A DNA stretch of 64,000 nucleotides from positions 186,001 to 250,000 of the forward strand of contig BTUW01000003.1 in NCBI GenBank assembly GCA_045863055.1, read 5' to 3'. This DNA is from UTCHB3 sp008363265. Lineage in GTDB: Bacteria; Bacteroidota; Ignavibacteria; Ignavibacteriales; Ignavibacteriaceae. Made by a program: the position numbers and the translations under genes. The notes under the pieces were generated by a model. It did no database searches, was not told the DNA's origin, and saw only the letters and a program-made list of their open reading frames with translations. Below are positions 34,278-43,261 of this stretch, piece by piece. Positions within the stretch are counted from its first letter, which is position 1. Each line of letters begins with the position of its first letter.

Positions 34278-37175
34278 TTATAGCATCCAGAAGACAGACG
34301 CGCTCACAGCTCTCGAGCTGTAACCGGTAGTCTCCCTCGTGGTACTTCCCATCTGTCCTCTGAGGTTGATCCTCAGGTTCTCGAGCGGGCTGTACGATCC
34401 TTGTATATAAAATTCTCTCAACCAAAAGGCACTTTCGGGTATGTAACCGATCCTGCCTCCACCACTCAGATCAAACTGATCATCCTTGTAAAAATTCCAG
34501 TCCGCGAAGAGTGAATGTGACAGAAAACTCTGCGGTGAATAGTAATAGATCGACTTTCTCGCGTAGACGGTCGAAAAAAACTCGTAACCGGCCAGCAATT
34601 CAGGATAGAAATATCTTCCGATCCTTATTTCTGTGTTCGCTCCCCTGTTGCCGTCACTGATCATCAAATACTGGTATGATCCGGATACCCTGTACTTTGA
34701 AGGAAGTATATACCAGCCTTCGGCTTTTATCATCTCTGCACGCAGTCTGTCACGAAGCGCTCCAAAAGGATAAACAAGAAGGGCAGAATAAAGCATGGTG
34801 GCGGCTTCCTGCTGTGTATATGTGACCTGAGCGAAATACTCTTTTTGTTTCGTTATTCTGGCGAATGCCTCATAGAGTGGGTAAGTCTTTTTGGGAGACA
34901 GGAAAGCCTGCTCACCGATTGAGGCTGCAAGTGTAAGCAAACTCCACGGTCGAAGGAAAATGGTCGCTTTCCAAGTATTAAAGTCTGACTTGATCCCCTT
35001 TCCAGTCAGTGTACCGAGGCTACCCATCAGTCCCAGTGAAAGGAATGAGGTAACACCCATATCAGTGTTTATACCGTAGGTCAAATAGCTGAAATCAGCA
35101 TTATCTTCAAAATAAGATATGAACGGATTGAGCAGAATATACTGTGGGAATGAACCCAAAAGAGCACTCATGCCGCCCACCGGCAACCATCCGATCCTTT
35201 GATTGATCAGAGCGATTTGAGTGGTATCGGTGTTATTTACCAGCAACGAGTCATAAATTTCTCTTGCCCTGTCGTAATCTTCGGTTTGTGCGTATGCGTC
35301 ACCAAGGAATAGTTTCGCGGCAAAATCAGCATTATCTTCTTTTACGAGGCGCTCGAACTCGGAAATAGACTTCTGGAAATCGCCTTTGAAGAAATAAACC
35401 TTCGCGCGTTCGAGATCGATGAGATAGTCATATTCACCGGCAAGGAGTGAATCGTAAATTTGAAGTGCTCTGTCGTAGTTCTTAAGACATGAATTAATAT
35501 CAGCATATTCCTTCAGAATAGTTCTGTCGCCTTCGTGTTTTCCAAGGAACTCGTCATAGATCTGAAGGGCACCTTCACAGTCTCCTGCTCTTATCTTCTC
35601 TCTACCCCCCTCGAGACTCTGGAAAAGTGCTTCCTCTTCTGCTCTCAGTTTCGAAGTTTCGAGGTTTGAGATAAGAGTTTCCAGTTCCGGGTGTGTTGGC
35701 TCGTACTGTTTTATCAATTCGATATACTCGCTGGCCTTGTCGAAGTTGTTCTTCGTCATTTCGAGTGAAGCGAGACCGACAAGTGCAGTAACTTCCTTGG
35801 GCTTCTTACTTAAAACTTCATTTAAGTACTCATAAGCCAGATCTTCATCTTTGCTAAGCCATACGGATATTATACCGCGCTGAAGTTTGAGATCAAGGTC
35901 AGTTGGGTCTTTTGCTATACAGAAATCGAGCTGTTCGATTGCTTTATAATTGTCTTGGAAGTCAGAGGCAATCTTCGCGAATATCTTGCGAAGTTTGCAG
36001 TCCTGCGAGTCCGGATTCCGCTCAAAATACCCGTTCAGCAGCTGAAAAGCTTCCTCATTCCGCTCAAGATTGTTCAGTAACTGAACCATTTCGGTGATTA
36101 ATTTTACATCATCCGGATTTTTCTCGAGTAGTTTCTGTATCTCAGCGATCCGCTTGGTGTAGTTCTCCTCGCGAACTTTGATGACGAGTTCATAATTCTT
36201 TACCCACTTCTGATCTTCCTTGTATTTTTCTTCAAGGATCAGAAGCTGCTGGTACGCTTCTTCCCAACGCTTAAACTTGATCAATTCATCGATAAGAAGG
36301 AACCTGGTTTTGTCATCTTTGGGATTGTTCCTTAATATCCTGTAATATTTATCAATCGCAAATTCCTGGGGAGGTGGAGGTGGTGGTGGCTTCTGGTTGG
36401 CCTGCCAGTTCCCTGTAGTATCCTTGTAGAGATTCTGGAAGTATTTTCCGAGAACCATATCGAGACCATCCTGTGCCTCTTTGAAGTAAGGACGCAGTTT
36501 AAGTGCGGTTTCAAATGCCACTTTTGCTTCATCGCTCTTGCCAAGCCAGTAAAGGAAATAGCCGTAACGGCTCCAGAGACGGTGATCATTGGGGTATTTT
36601 TTTACAAATCTTGCAAGAATCGGCTCACCTTTTGCGTATTTTTTAAGGTAACTGAGAACCTCTGTGTACCTGATAACTTCGTCAGCGGAAGGCTCTTCAA
36701 GCTCAAGATATTTGTCATACCAGATCTCGGAGGAGACCCAGTCGAACATTAGCTTGTAGCATTTTGCTATTTCGAGGTAGTTCCGGGGATTCTTGGGATT
36801 GATGGCGATCTCACGCTGATACCCTTTGATCTTGGCGTTGAGATCGTTGTTCAGCTTTTGATTGATCCTGTTAAGATCGCTCTGATATTCCTTGTTTCCG
36901 GGTTGCAGTTTTGCGGCGATTCTGTAGTCGTTCTGGGCGTTAACAAGCTGATTTCTCCGCTCGTAACATTTACCGCGCAAATTGTAACCGTCAGGTTTTG
37001 AAGGATAAACACCTACATATTTATTGAGCAGGTCGATCGCCTCCCCATACTTTCCGGCAGACATCATTGCGATGGCATCGTTCTTGTATTTGTCAGGATT
37101 TGTCTGACCGTTCAAGTACGAGGCTGAAGTCAGAAAAAGGATAACGATCAGGCAAAAGTGTCGCGCTGCTCTCAT
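34278..37175 (-). CDS. TPR-repeat outer-membrane barrel protein (PgaA/BcsC-like exporter)
   Basis: About 965 residues. A signal peptide (RAARHFCLIVILFLTSASYLNG) is followed by many TPR units (about 30-660, interrupted by a proline run KPPPPPPPQEF near 280), and a C-terminal domain of about 280 residues rich in amphipathic strands ending SVFWML, consistent with an outer-membrane barrel. The order TPR then barrel is that of PgaA and BcsC, which pass the polymer across periplasm and outer membrane. ATG at 37175 is chosen since it gives an exact signal peptide start and lies 8 bases after the upstream stop; the longer frame to 37238 overlaps the ATPase gene. Confidence 0.85.
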   Translation of the reverse strand: MRAARHFCLIVILFLTSASYLNGQTNPDKYKNDAIAMMSAGKYGEAIDLLNKYVGVYPSKPDGYNLRGKCYERRNQLVNAQNDYRIAAKLQPGNKEYQSDLNRINQKLNNDLNAKIKGYQREIAINPKNPRNYLEIAKCYKLMFDWVSSEIWYDKYLELEEPSADEVIRYTEVLSYLKKYAKGEPILARFVKKYPNDHRLWSRYGYFLYWLGKSDEAKVAFETALKLRPYFKEAQDGLDMVLGKYFQNLYKDTTGNWQANQKPPPPPPPQEFAIDKYYRILRNNPKDDKTRFLLIDELIKFKRWEEAYQQLLILEEKYKEDQKWVKNYELVIKVREENYTKRIAEIQKLLEKNPDDVKLITEMVQLLNNLERNEEAFQLLNGYFERNPDSQDCKLRKIFAKIASDFQDNYKAIEQLDFCIAKDPTDLDLKLQRGIISVWLSKDEDLAYEYLNEVLSKKPKEVTALVGLASLEMTKNNFDKASEYIELIKQYEPTHPELETLISNLETSKLRAEEEALFQSLEGGREKIRAGDCEGALQIYDEFLGKHEGDRTILKEYADINSCLKNYDRALQIYDSLLAGEYDYLIDLERAKVYFFKGDFQKSISEFERLVKEDNADFAAKLFLGDAYAQTEDYDRAREIYDSLLVNNTDTTQIALINQRIGWLPVGGMSALLGSFPQYILLNPFISYFEDNADFSYLTYGINTDMGVTSFLSLGLMGSLGTLTGKGIKSDFNTWKATIFLRPWSLLTLAASIGEQAFLSPKKTYPLYEAFARITKQKEYFAQVTYTQQEAATMLYSALLVYPFGALRDRLRAEMIKAEGWYILPSKYRVSGSYQYLMISDGNRGANTEIRIGRYFYPELLAGYEFFSTVYARKSIYYYSPQSFLSHSLFADWNFYKDDQFDLSGGGRIGYIPESAFWLREFYIQGSYSPLENLRINLRGQMGSTTRETTGYSSRAVSASVFWML

Positions 37176-37182
37176 CGTGATC

Positions 37183-38490
37183 CTACAACACTTCCCGCAA
37201 TATCCCGTCGGCGTTTTCTGTTGTTGCGTTCGAAACATAGGAATATGAATAAATTAGCGGAAACACCCGGCCGATGAAACCAGGATCATTACTTTGCAGA
37301 TTCGCTCTCAGCTTCGCTGCCAATACCGGAAGGGCTTTATCGTCACCTTTTGCCAGAAGAACCAGTATCGTATATCCGTCGACACAGATCTTCTCCTTGA
37401 GTGTCAGCGAGAGTCTTACCGCGTTACTGAGCTGGCTCATCGAGATAATTCCGGCGGCCTCTGCCTGAGGATCAAGTTTTAGGGAGACAAGTGTGAAAGG
37501 CTGTCCGGTACTTTTGTAAAGTGCAACCTGATTATTGAGAATCAGGTTAAATTCGTCTTTACTATACTGATTAGTATGGACCATCGGAGCCTGAACCATT
37601 TCAATATCACTCAACTGGCGGTATTTAGCCGGGACATTCGGGGTAACATTGGCTGATGCGGCAACCGGTGTGGCGGTACCGACCGGGAAAGCCTGTGCAA
37701 CAGGAACCCCTCTCTGCTGAAAACCACCACCTTGCTGAAATCCGGTGGCTTGTGGCGATGGATCGAGGATCTCCGTCCTGCCGCCGGGTACAGCACCAAA
37801 GACAACACCTTTGTAGGGTTCAAATGAAAAATCTGTTGTGAACTGCCCCTCGGTATGCCCGATATTCGGTGTAATGGTTGCCTTGCCCCCCTGCCTTCCT
37901 CCTTCAACTTTCTGAAGATATATTATGGCAGTGGTATACTGTACTATATTATCCACGATATTTTGAGCGAAAGGAGTTGCAGGCTCACCGAGAATATAAA
38001 GGCTGGTTACATTTTTGTCCTCAATGTTCTCGATCATACGGAGAAATGCCTGCTGGAGCAGACTGATGTTCTCAAATCCAACAAAATATGTCAGTTCATC
38101 AAACACAAGACGGGCAGGTTGATATTGTTCCACTACATTAACTATGTCGTTCAGATACTCAACAAGATATGTATCGGGGTTTCCTGACTCATACACATCA
38201 AGAGGCGGAGTCACCTTCACGACGATGAGCTCGCCGTTGTCCATATGAGTCTGAAGATCAAAATCAACCGATGCTGCAAGGATCATAAGATCTTTGGGGC
38301 GCATGCTGGTGAAGTAGAGACACACTTCCTTTTGTTCAATTCCGGCCATGGCATACTGCAAACCGAGGGTGGTCCTTCCTGACTTCCTTGGTCCAATAAG
38401 CACATAAGTACCACCACGGTAAAACCCTCTCCATGAGGAGTCAACTATCGTGATACCGGTATTAACAAGATTTATTTTTCCGTTTGCCAT
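37183..38490 (-). CDS. KaiC/RecA-fold ATPase-like protein with possible degenerate GGDEF-like C-terminus
   Basis: A 435-residue protein. The N-terminal 230 residues are a KaiC/RadA-like domain: GGTYVLIGPRKSGRTT as P-loop (about 26-41) in which the usual lysine of GXXXXGK(T/S) is arginine, and the Walker B LVFDELTYF. A Gln/Gly/Pro-rich linker follows (about 245-300). The C-terminal part (about 315-420) has the strand-helix pattern of a GGDEF domain, with CVDGYTILVLLAKGDD in place of the signature, so it would be inactive if related. First gene of the operon, 7 bases before the TPR/barrel ATG. ATG at 38490 is preferred over a TTG at 38526. Likely a regulatory or assembly ATPase of the polysaccharide system; no such component is in the classical systems. 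Confidence 0.65.
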   Translation of the reverse strand: MANGKINLVNTGITIVDSSWRGFYRGGTYVLIGPRKSGRTTLGLQYAMAGIEQKEVCLYFTSMRPKDLMILAASVDFDLQTHMDNGELIVVKVTPPLDVYESGNPDTYLVEYLNDIVNVVEQYQPARLVFDELTYFVGFENISLLQQAFLRMIENIEDKNVTSLYILGEPATPFAQNIVDNIVQYTTAIIYLQKVEGGRQGGKATITPNIGHTEGQFTTDFSFEPYKGVVFGAVPGGRTEILDPSPQATGFQQGGGFQQRGVPVAQAFPVGTATPVAASANVTPNVPAKYRQLSDIEMVQAPMVHTNQYSKDEFNLILNNQVALYKSTGQPFTLVSLKLDPQAEAAGIISMSQLSNAVRLSLTLKEKICVDGYTILVLLAKGDDKALPVLAAKLRANLQSNDPGFIGRVFPLIYSYSYVSNATTENADGILREVL

Positions 38491-38656
38491 CTTTCTGCTC
38501 TTTGTGATCTTTATTCTATGCAGCAAATATCGTGCCAGAAGACACTGTAGAATTTTGTTGTTTTTTTGGCCCGTTTTGCGGCTTTTTGTGCTTTAGCTCC
38601 GTAAAGCATTCTCATTTTAAAACACTTTAAAATCATGTCTCATTATGATACACAAA

Positions 38657-40360
38657 TTAATAAAAATGAGAAAAGACAAATACACCGGTCGCATTCGACA
38701 CAATGGTAGGCTCATTGGTAACATAATCGTGCCGGTCATCGTAGTATTTTACATCGGGTGAATTGAATTTATCATACATAAAATTCGTCCTGGGAATTTC
38801 GTATCCTTTCAGTATCTCTGCAGGTGCGGGTCCGGCAGCGATTGCCCCAGGAAGATATCCACCGTTGAAGTGGGCAACCTGTGAATGAAAATATCTGGTG
38901 AAACGACTTCCAATGTTGTAAATAAATGACACACCCCAAGGGTTTTTCCCGAGTACGTAATCGCGCTGATAAGTCGCAAGTGAATCGTAAAGGTTACTCT
39001 TGGTTAGATCCCTGAACAGGATAGCCTGCATCGAGATACCGAGATAAGTATGTGTTGTACCCCACGAGAAGGAAGTACCCTCACCAAATGGCATCTTTTT
39101 CCTGTTGTCGTTAAAAGCAACCAGGTTATTTTCGATCAGCTGTTTCATTTCATTCGAATATTTGGCCACACGGTATTGAGCGAGCGAATTGATGTTTCCC
39201 CAACTCCACCAGTAGTCAGAATTTGCCTTCTTGGCCAGATCGATCGCTTCAGTAAGATATCTGTTATTCTTGGTGGCGAGATACATCTCAAGTGCGCCAA
39301 GGGCGAGTTTCCCCTCATACTTGCTGTCCTGATACAATCCGATCGGATTGGTATCAACGTCAGGAGCGGACCCTCTTAATGCAAAGACGTTGGTTGCGGC
39401 AGCAAGAAGTTTATCTGCAAAAGCGTTCTCTTTGAAGCGCTCTCTCCAGATTCGTGAACCCATTGCCAATGCTGCAGAGTAGATACCGATGAGGTTCTTC
39501 CCCATTCCCGCGAAAGCAGGCCTGTCGAATTTTAGGGTGTCATTTTCCGGCAGTCGCCAGCCCACTGTCTGATCACGTCTGTCCTGAACCTGAATTATCA
39601 GCTTCCCCGGTTTGTAGTTCATCCGGAGCAGCAGATCCAGACCCACCCTTGCTTCCTCCAAAACGTCAGGGGCCCCATCCTTGTTACGGTCGATCTCCAT
39701 CTTCTTGGGGTTGAAATCATAGGTAAAAAGGAGCATGTAAGTTGTAAAAGCCGTTGTATTCAGAAATTTTGTAAAATCACCGGCATCATGCCAGCCCCCG
39801 GTTACATCAACCTTACCCGCGGCCTCGTCACCGACAACAACCGGCGAGTCGTAGAGGTGGCAAACCTTGTGGAGGTGAGGGTTTGTCGGACCGCATCTCT
39901 GAACCCTGAAGAAAAGAAGCAACGAATCAACGATCGTATTATAAATATTATCACCGATCCTGAAGTTGGATGATCGCGCACCTTCGCTTTCGATCACATA
40001 CGACCCGTCACTTCTGAGGCCGGTAAAATCCAATACATGGCAGAAATTAAAATTACCCCAGCCTGCCATACTCGGAGGCACGGTAGCGGAAAAAACCTCC
40101 TTGCCCGATTTAGTATCCTTGATGATGAACTTCTTTTGTCCCATATCCTTTTTGCTCAGGATAACGGCTGTTTTCACATCATTTTTGCGAAAACCGATCT
40201 GATTGAGCCTGATGAACATGTCTGATACCAGATCCCCCCTGTCGTCGGTAACAACCGGGATAAGTTTCACATTATCCTCAGCCTTGTTTGCAGAAGAGAA
40301 AAAGCAGGATGAGAAAAACAGTCCCGCAATGAAAAAAAGAAAAGTTCTTTTACGCATCAT
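38657..40360 (-). CDS. GH9 endoglucanase-type lipoprotein
   Basis: A 567-residue glycoside hydrolase family 9 protein. Lipobox FSSC places Cys 19 at the mature N terminus, so it is membrane-anchored. An Ig-like CelD_N domain (about 45-135, FIRLNQIGFRKNDVKTAVI) precedes the (alpha/alpha)6 catalytic domain with GGWHDAGDFTKF (catalytic Asp 192 and 195), and near the C terminus RHDYVTNEPTI with the acid Glu. GH9 enzymes cut beta-1,4-glucans or related chains. It lies 166 bases upstream of the polysaccharide operon and 53 bases downstream of the M16 genes on the same strand, so it could trim the operon's own product, as BcsZ does for cellulose. Confidence 0.9.
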   Translation of the reverse strand: MMRKRTFLFFIAGLFFSSCFFSSANKAEDNVKLIPVVTDDRGDLVSDMFIRLNQIGFRKNDVKTAVILSKKDMGQKKFIIKDTKSGKEVFSATVPPSMAGWGNFNFCHVLDFTGLRSDGSYVIESEGARSSNFRIGDNIYNTIVDSLLLFFRVQRCGPTNPHLHKVCHLYDSPVVVGDEAAGKVDVTGGWHDAGDFTKFLNTTAFTTYMLLFTYDFNPKKMEIDRNKDGAPDVLEEARVGLDLLLRMNYKPGKLIIQVQDRRDQTVGWRLPENDTLKFDRPAFAGMGKNLIGIYSAALAMGSRIWRERFKENAFADKLLAAATNVFALRGSAPDVDTNPIGLYQDSKYEGKLALGALEMYLATKNNRYLTEAIDLAKKANSDYWWSWGNINSLAQYRVAKYSNEMKQLIENNLVAFNDNRKKMPFGEGTSFSWGTTHTYLGISMQAILFRDLTKSNLYDSLATYQRDYVLGKNPWGVSFIYNIGSRFTRYFHSQVAHFNGGYLPGAIAAGPAPAEILKGYEIPRTNFMYDKFNSPDVKYYDDRHDYVTNEPTIVSNATGVFVFSHFY

Positions 40361-40413
40361 TTTCCAGTTTCAAGGTTGTTTGAAGTGTCACCGCCGGATC
40401 ATCTCACAATTAA

Positions 40414-41916
40414 TTACTTAAACAGTTCTTCGAGTTGAACGATCTTCACATTCTCCGGTTTAATTTCCAATTTAAAGTTCATGATCTCTTTATCTTCATT
40501 TAACACCGTTTCGGGTTTCGGAGTTTGATATTCGATCGGTGATGCAGAATTATTTATCAGATCATTCTTCAATTTTTCCGCATCCGGAGTGATCATGACG
40601 ATTATCATGTTCTCAGGGTTGAAATATTTGCTTATGGCTTTATTAACTTCATCCCTTGTAACCTTGCCCATCTTCGATCTGAACTTGCTCAGATGTCCCG
40701 GCTCAGCCATACCGTAGAATTTGTCGTCGAGCGCGTAGCCCAGACGGGTTTCGGTGTTCGGAGCGTAGTGGAGAACATATTTCTGCAGGAATTTCCCTGT
40801 GATATCGAAATCCGCCTCAGAAAGTCCGTTTTTTACCAGTTTTGTGAACTCCCTGATCGTTGCCCGAAGAGTAAAATGCTTCGTTTCGTTGGGTACGGGC
40901 CGGATCCATATCTCAAACATATGTTTGCGGAGCGGAACGTTAACAGGAGGTTTCGAGAGTCGTCCGCCATTCGGATAATATTCGATGTAGCTGTAATCAC
41001 CGTAGTTCAGTCCCCTCGCCTCCCTGATCACCTGGTAGAGATGTGAACTGGAGTTTCTGTGCTCGCCGAGCCATGAATTCGCAAGGGCAAGCGGATACCA
41101 CTCATCATTGCTCCGCAGCAGATCAAGAGGATATCCCATCGAGATCGCGGTGGCATTCGATTTTTTCTCGACTATCACGATGTTGAGACCTTTAACGGGT
41201 GCCGGTGACACTTCCTTAGCGGGATTCTCATTCCCTTCGGGAAGACCTGCAAGTGAATTCCACAATGTTTTCACCAGATCGTCATTGAACCCGCCACCAA
41301 CAGCAAGGATGAAATTGTTTCTGTTGAAATATCTCCTGTAAAATTCTTTCACATCCTGCAGGGTTATCGAATTCAAAGAACTCACGGTACCGGCAGCAAT
41401 ATGACCGTAAGGCGTACCCTTATAAACTTCGTTGTAGAGTACCGCTTTGCCAAGTTCCTCGTCGTTCGAGTAACGCAGACTCGTCGAGAGATAAGTTGTC
41501 GCCTCCTCTTTAACCCTCTGAAAATCTTCATCACGGAAACCGGGATCGAGCAATTGCTGAGTGAAGAGTTCAAGATACTCGTTAAGATTATCAGCGTGTA
41601 CAGCACCGTTATAGACGGTGTTCTCTTTCGATACCGAAGCATAGTATCCGGCGGCGAGAGGGTAAAGCCGGTTGATGATCTCAGAATAGGTCAGTTTGGA
41701 TGTGCCGCCCTCATTCAGCATTGATGCTGTGAGGTACGCAAGGCCCTCTTTTCCCTTTGGGTCATCCTTTGAACCAACGTTGAACCATATTTTGAAGTAG
41801 ACCACGGGCTCTTCAGTCTTGAGCAGAACAGTCCGGTCTTTATCTTGGGCATATAAATTCATCACAGATGAAAATATAACAAAAAATAGTGCGAAAATAA
41901 AACCTGATCGATTCAT
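40414..41916 (-). CDS. M16-family peptidase, non-catalytic subunit
   Basis: A 500-residue exported protein (signal FIFALFFVIFSSVMNLYAQ) with the two-domain M16 fold: VVYFKIWFNVGSKDDPKGKE near the start and a C-terminal R/Y-type region. The metal motif HXXEH is missing; at that place the sequence reads LAYLTASMLNEGG. In M16B heterodimers one subunit lacks the motif and helps bind the substrate, and the partner here is the next gene upstream, one base away. Probable site: periplasm. Confidence 0.85.
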   Translation of the reverse strand: MNRSGFIFALFFVIFSSVMNLYAQDKDRTVLLKTEEPVVYFKIWFNVGSKDDPKGKEGLAYLTASMLNEGGTSKLTYSEIINRLYPLAAGYYASVSKENTVYNGAVHADNLNEYLELFTQQLLDPGFRDEDFQRVKEEATTYLSTSLRYSNDEELGKAVLYNEVYKGTPYGHIAAGTVSSLNSITLQDVKEFYRRYFNRNNFILAVGGGFNDDLVKTLWNSLAGLPEGNENPAKEVSPAPVKGLNIVIVEKKSNATAISMGYPLDLLRSNDEWYPLALANSWLGEHRNSSSHLYQVIREARGLNYGDYSYIEYYPNGGRLSKPPVNVPLRKHMFEIWIRPVPNETKHFTLRATIREFTKLVKNGLSEADFDITGKFLQKYVLHYAPNTETRLGYALDDKFYGMAEPGHLSKFRSKMGKVTRDEVNKAISKYFNPENMIIVMITPDAEKLKNDLINNSASPIEYQTPKPETVLNEDKEIMNFKLEIKPENVKIVQLEELFK

Positions 41917-41917
41917 A

Positions 41918-43246
41918 TTAATTTCCTGTTAGAATTACCTGATTTCTGTTCTCTTTGACGAAGTAGCGGTTAACAGCCCTTTTGATATCCTCAGGGGTCA
42001 CAGCCATCAAAGCAGAAAAATATTCTTCAATTACATTGATGTCACCTGTCAGGGTGATAAACACCGGAAGTACCGATGCAACCGATTCAGGACTGTCTAA
42101 ACCCATCAGGAACTGATACTTCATCCTTTTCTTTAGGGCCTCCAGTTGTTCGACACTCACAAGCTCGGTTTTGAATTTCCCAATGGTTTTTTCAACTTCG
42201 CCGATCACGTATTCTACATCATTCTCATTTTTTATACGGGAATAGATCATGAATGGGAATGGATCACGTCTTGTTTGGGCACCTGATGAGATGAACTGAA
42301 CTTTCTGCTCCTCGAGCACAAGTTTGGAGTATAGCGCGCTGTTCTCACCAAATGCCAGATCAGCGAATGGCAGCATGGCCATGAAGTCTTTGTTCTTCAC
42401 ATCGAAAGCATCATATTTGTAGCCGATCGCGACAACAGGAAGTGTTTTTCCGTCGTATTTTACTTTTGCCTCCCGGGGAGCGGTTTGCTTTGGCTCCTGT
42501 TCGATCTGAGGGGCAATATATCCCGGTTTCCATGAAGAATAGTATTTTTCGATCATCGAAGTTGTCTTCATCACATCAAAATCGCCGGTAATAACCAGAA
42601 CGCAATTCTCAGGTCTGTAATAGCGCTGATAGAACGAGAGACTGTATTCATACTGATTCGGCATTTCTTTGATGTCCGCCTCGAATCCTATCGTTGTGTG
42701 TTTGTAGGTATGCTTGTCAAAAGCCATATCCTGAAACTTCTCAAAGAGCACCGAGAAAGGGTTGGTAACACTTTTTCTGTACTCACCATAAACAGCACCC
42801 GCTTCTGTCATGAACTGATCTTTTTTGTAATTCAGGTTCATGAATCTGTCTGACTCAAGATCGATAACCTTCTCCAGATCCTCGGCTGCAAAATTCAAGT
42901 GATAGACTGTAAGATCATCGTCAGTGTATGCATTTGCATCCGCGCCGATGGAGGTTGTTATCGAATCGTATAATGGATACTTATCTGTACCACGGAACAT
43001 CATATGCTCGAAAAAGTGAGCAAAACCACTCTTACCCGGTTCCCACTCATCCCTGCTGCCGGTTCTGACAACAGTATAATAAGAAACAAGACCACTCCCC
43101 TGAATAGGGATCAGTATCGCTTTAAAACCGTTGTTCAGGTTCACCCTGTGAACCTTGTATGGGAATATTCCTCCGGCCATCGCCGCTGTTGAAGCCATAA
43201 GCACAACTAATAAAAAGATTTTTGTAAATGAATTGCTTTTGTTCAT
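41918..43246 (-). CDS. M16-family zinc peptidase, catalytic subunit
   Basis: A 442-residue exported peptidase with signal peptide (FLLVVLMASTAAMAG). The inverted zinc motif HFFEH is at 77-81 (SGFAHFFEHMMFRGT) with the downstream glutamate in the usual ESDRFMNL segment about 130-138. The inactive C-terminal M16 domain completes the fold. It probably degrades or processes short peptides in the periplasm with the non-catalytic protein downstream. The start is 15 bases after the epimerase stop. Confidence 0.9.
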   Translation of the reverse strand: MNKSNSFTKIFLLVVLMASTAAMAGGIFPYKVHRVNLNNGFKAILIPIQGSGLVSYYTVVRTGSRDEWEPGKSGFAHFFEHMMFRGTDKYPLYDSITTSIGADANAYTDDDLTVYHLNFAAEDLEKVIDLESDRFMNLNYKKDQFMTEAGAVYGEYRKSVTNPFSVLFEKFQDMAFDKHTYKHTTIGFEADIKEMPNQYEYSLSFYQRYYRPENCVLVITGDFDVMKTTSMIEKYYSSWKPGYIAPQIEQEPKQTAPREAKVKYDGKTLPVVAIGYKYDAFDVKNKDFMAMLPFADLAFGENSALYSKLVLEEQKVQFISSGAQTRRDPFPFMIYSRIKNENDVEYVIGEVEKTIGKFKTELVSVEQLEALKKRMKYQFLMGLDSPESVASVLPVFITLTGDINVIEEYFSALMAVTPEDIKRAVNRYFVKENRNQVILTGN

Positions 43247-43261
43247 CCGATGATCACTTTC

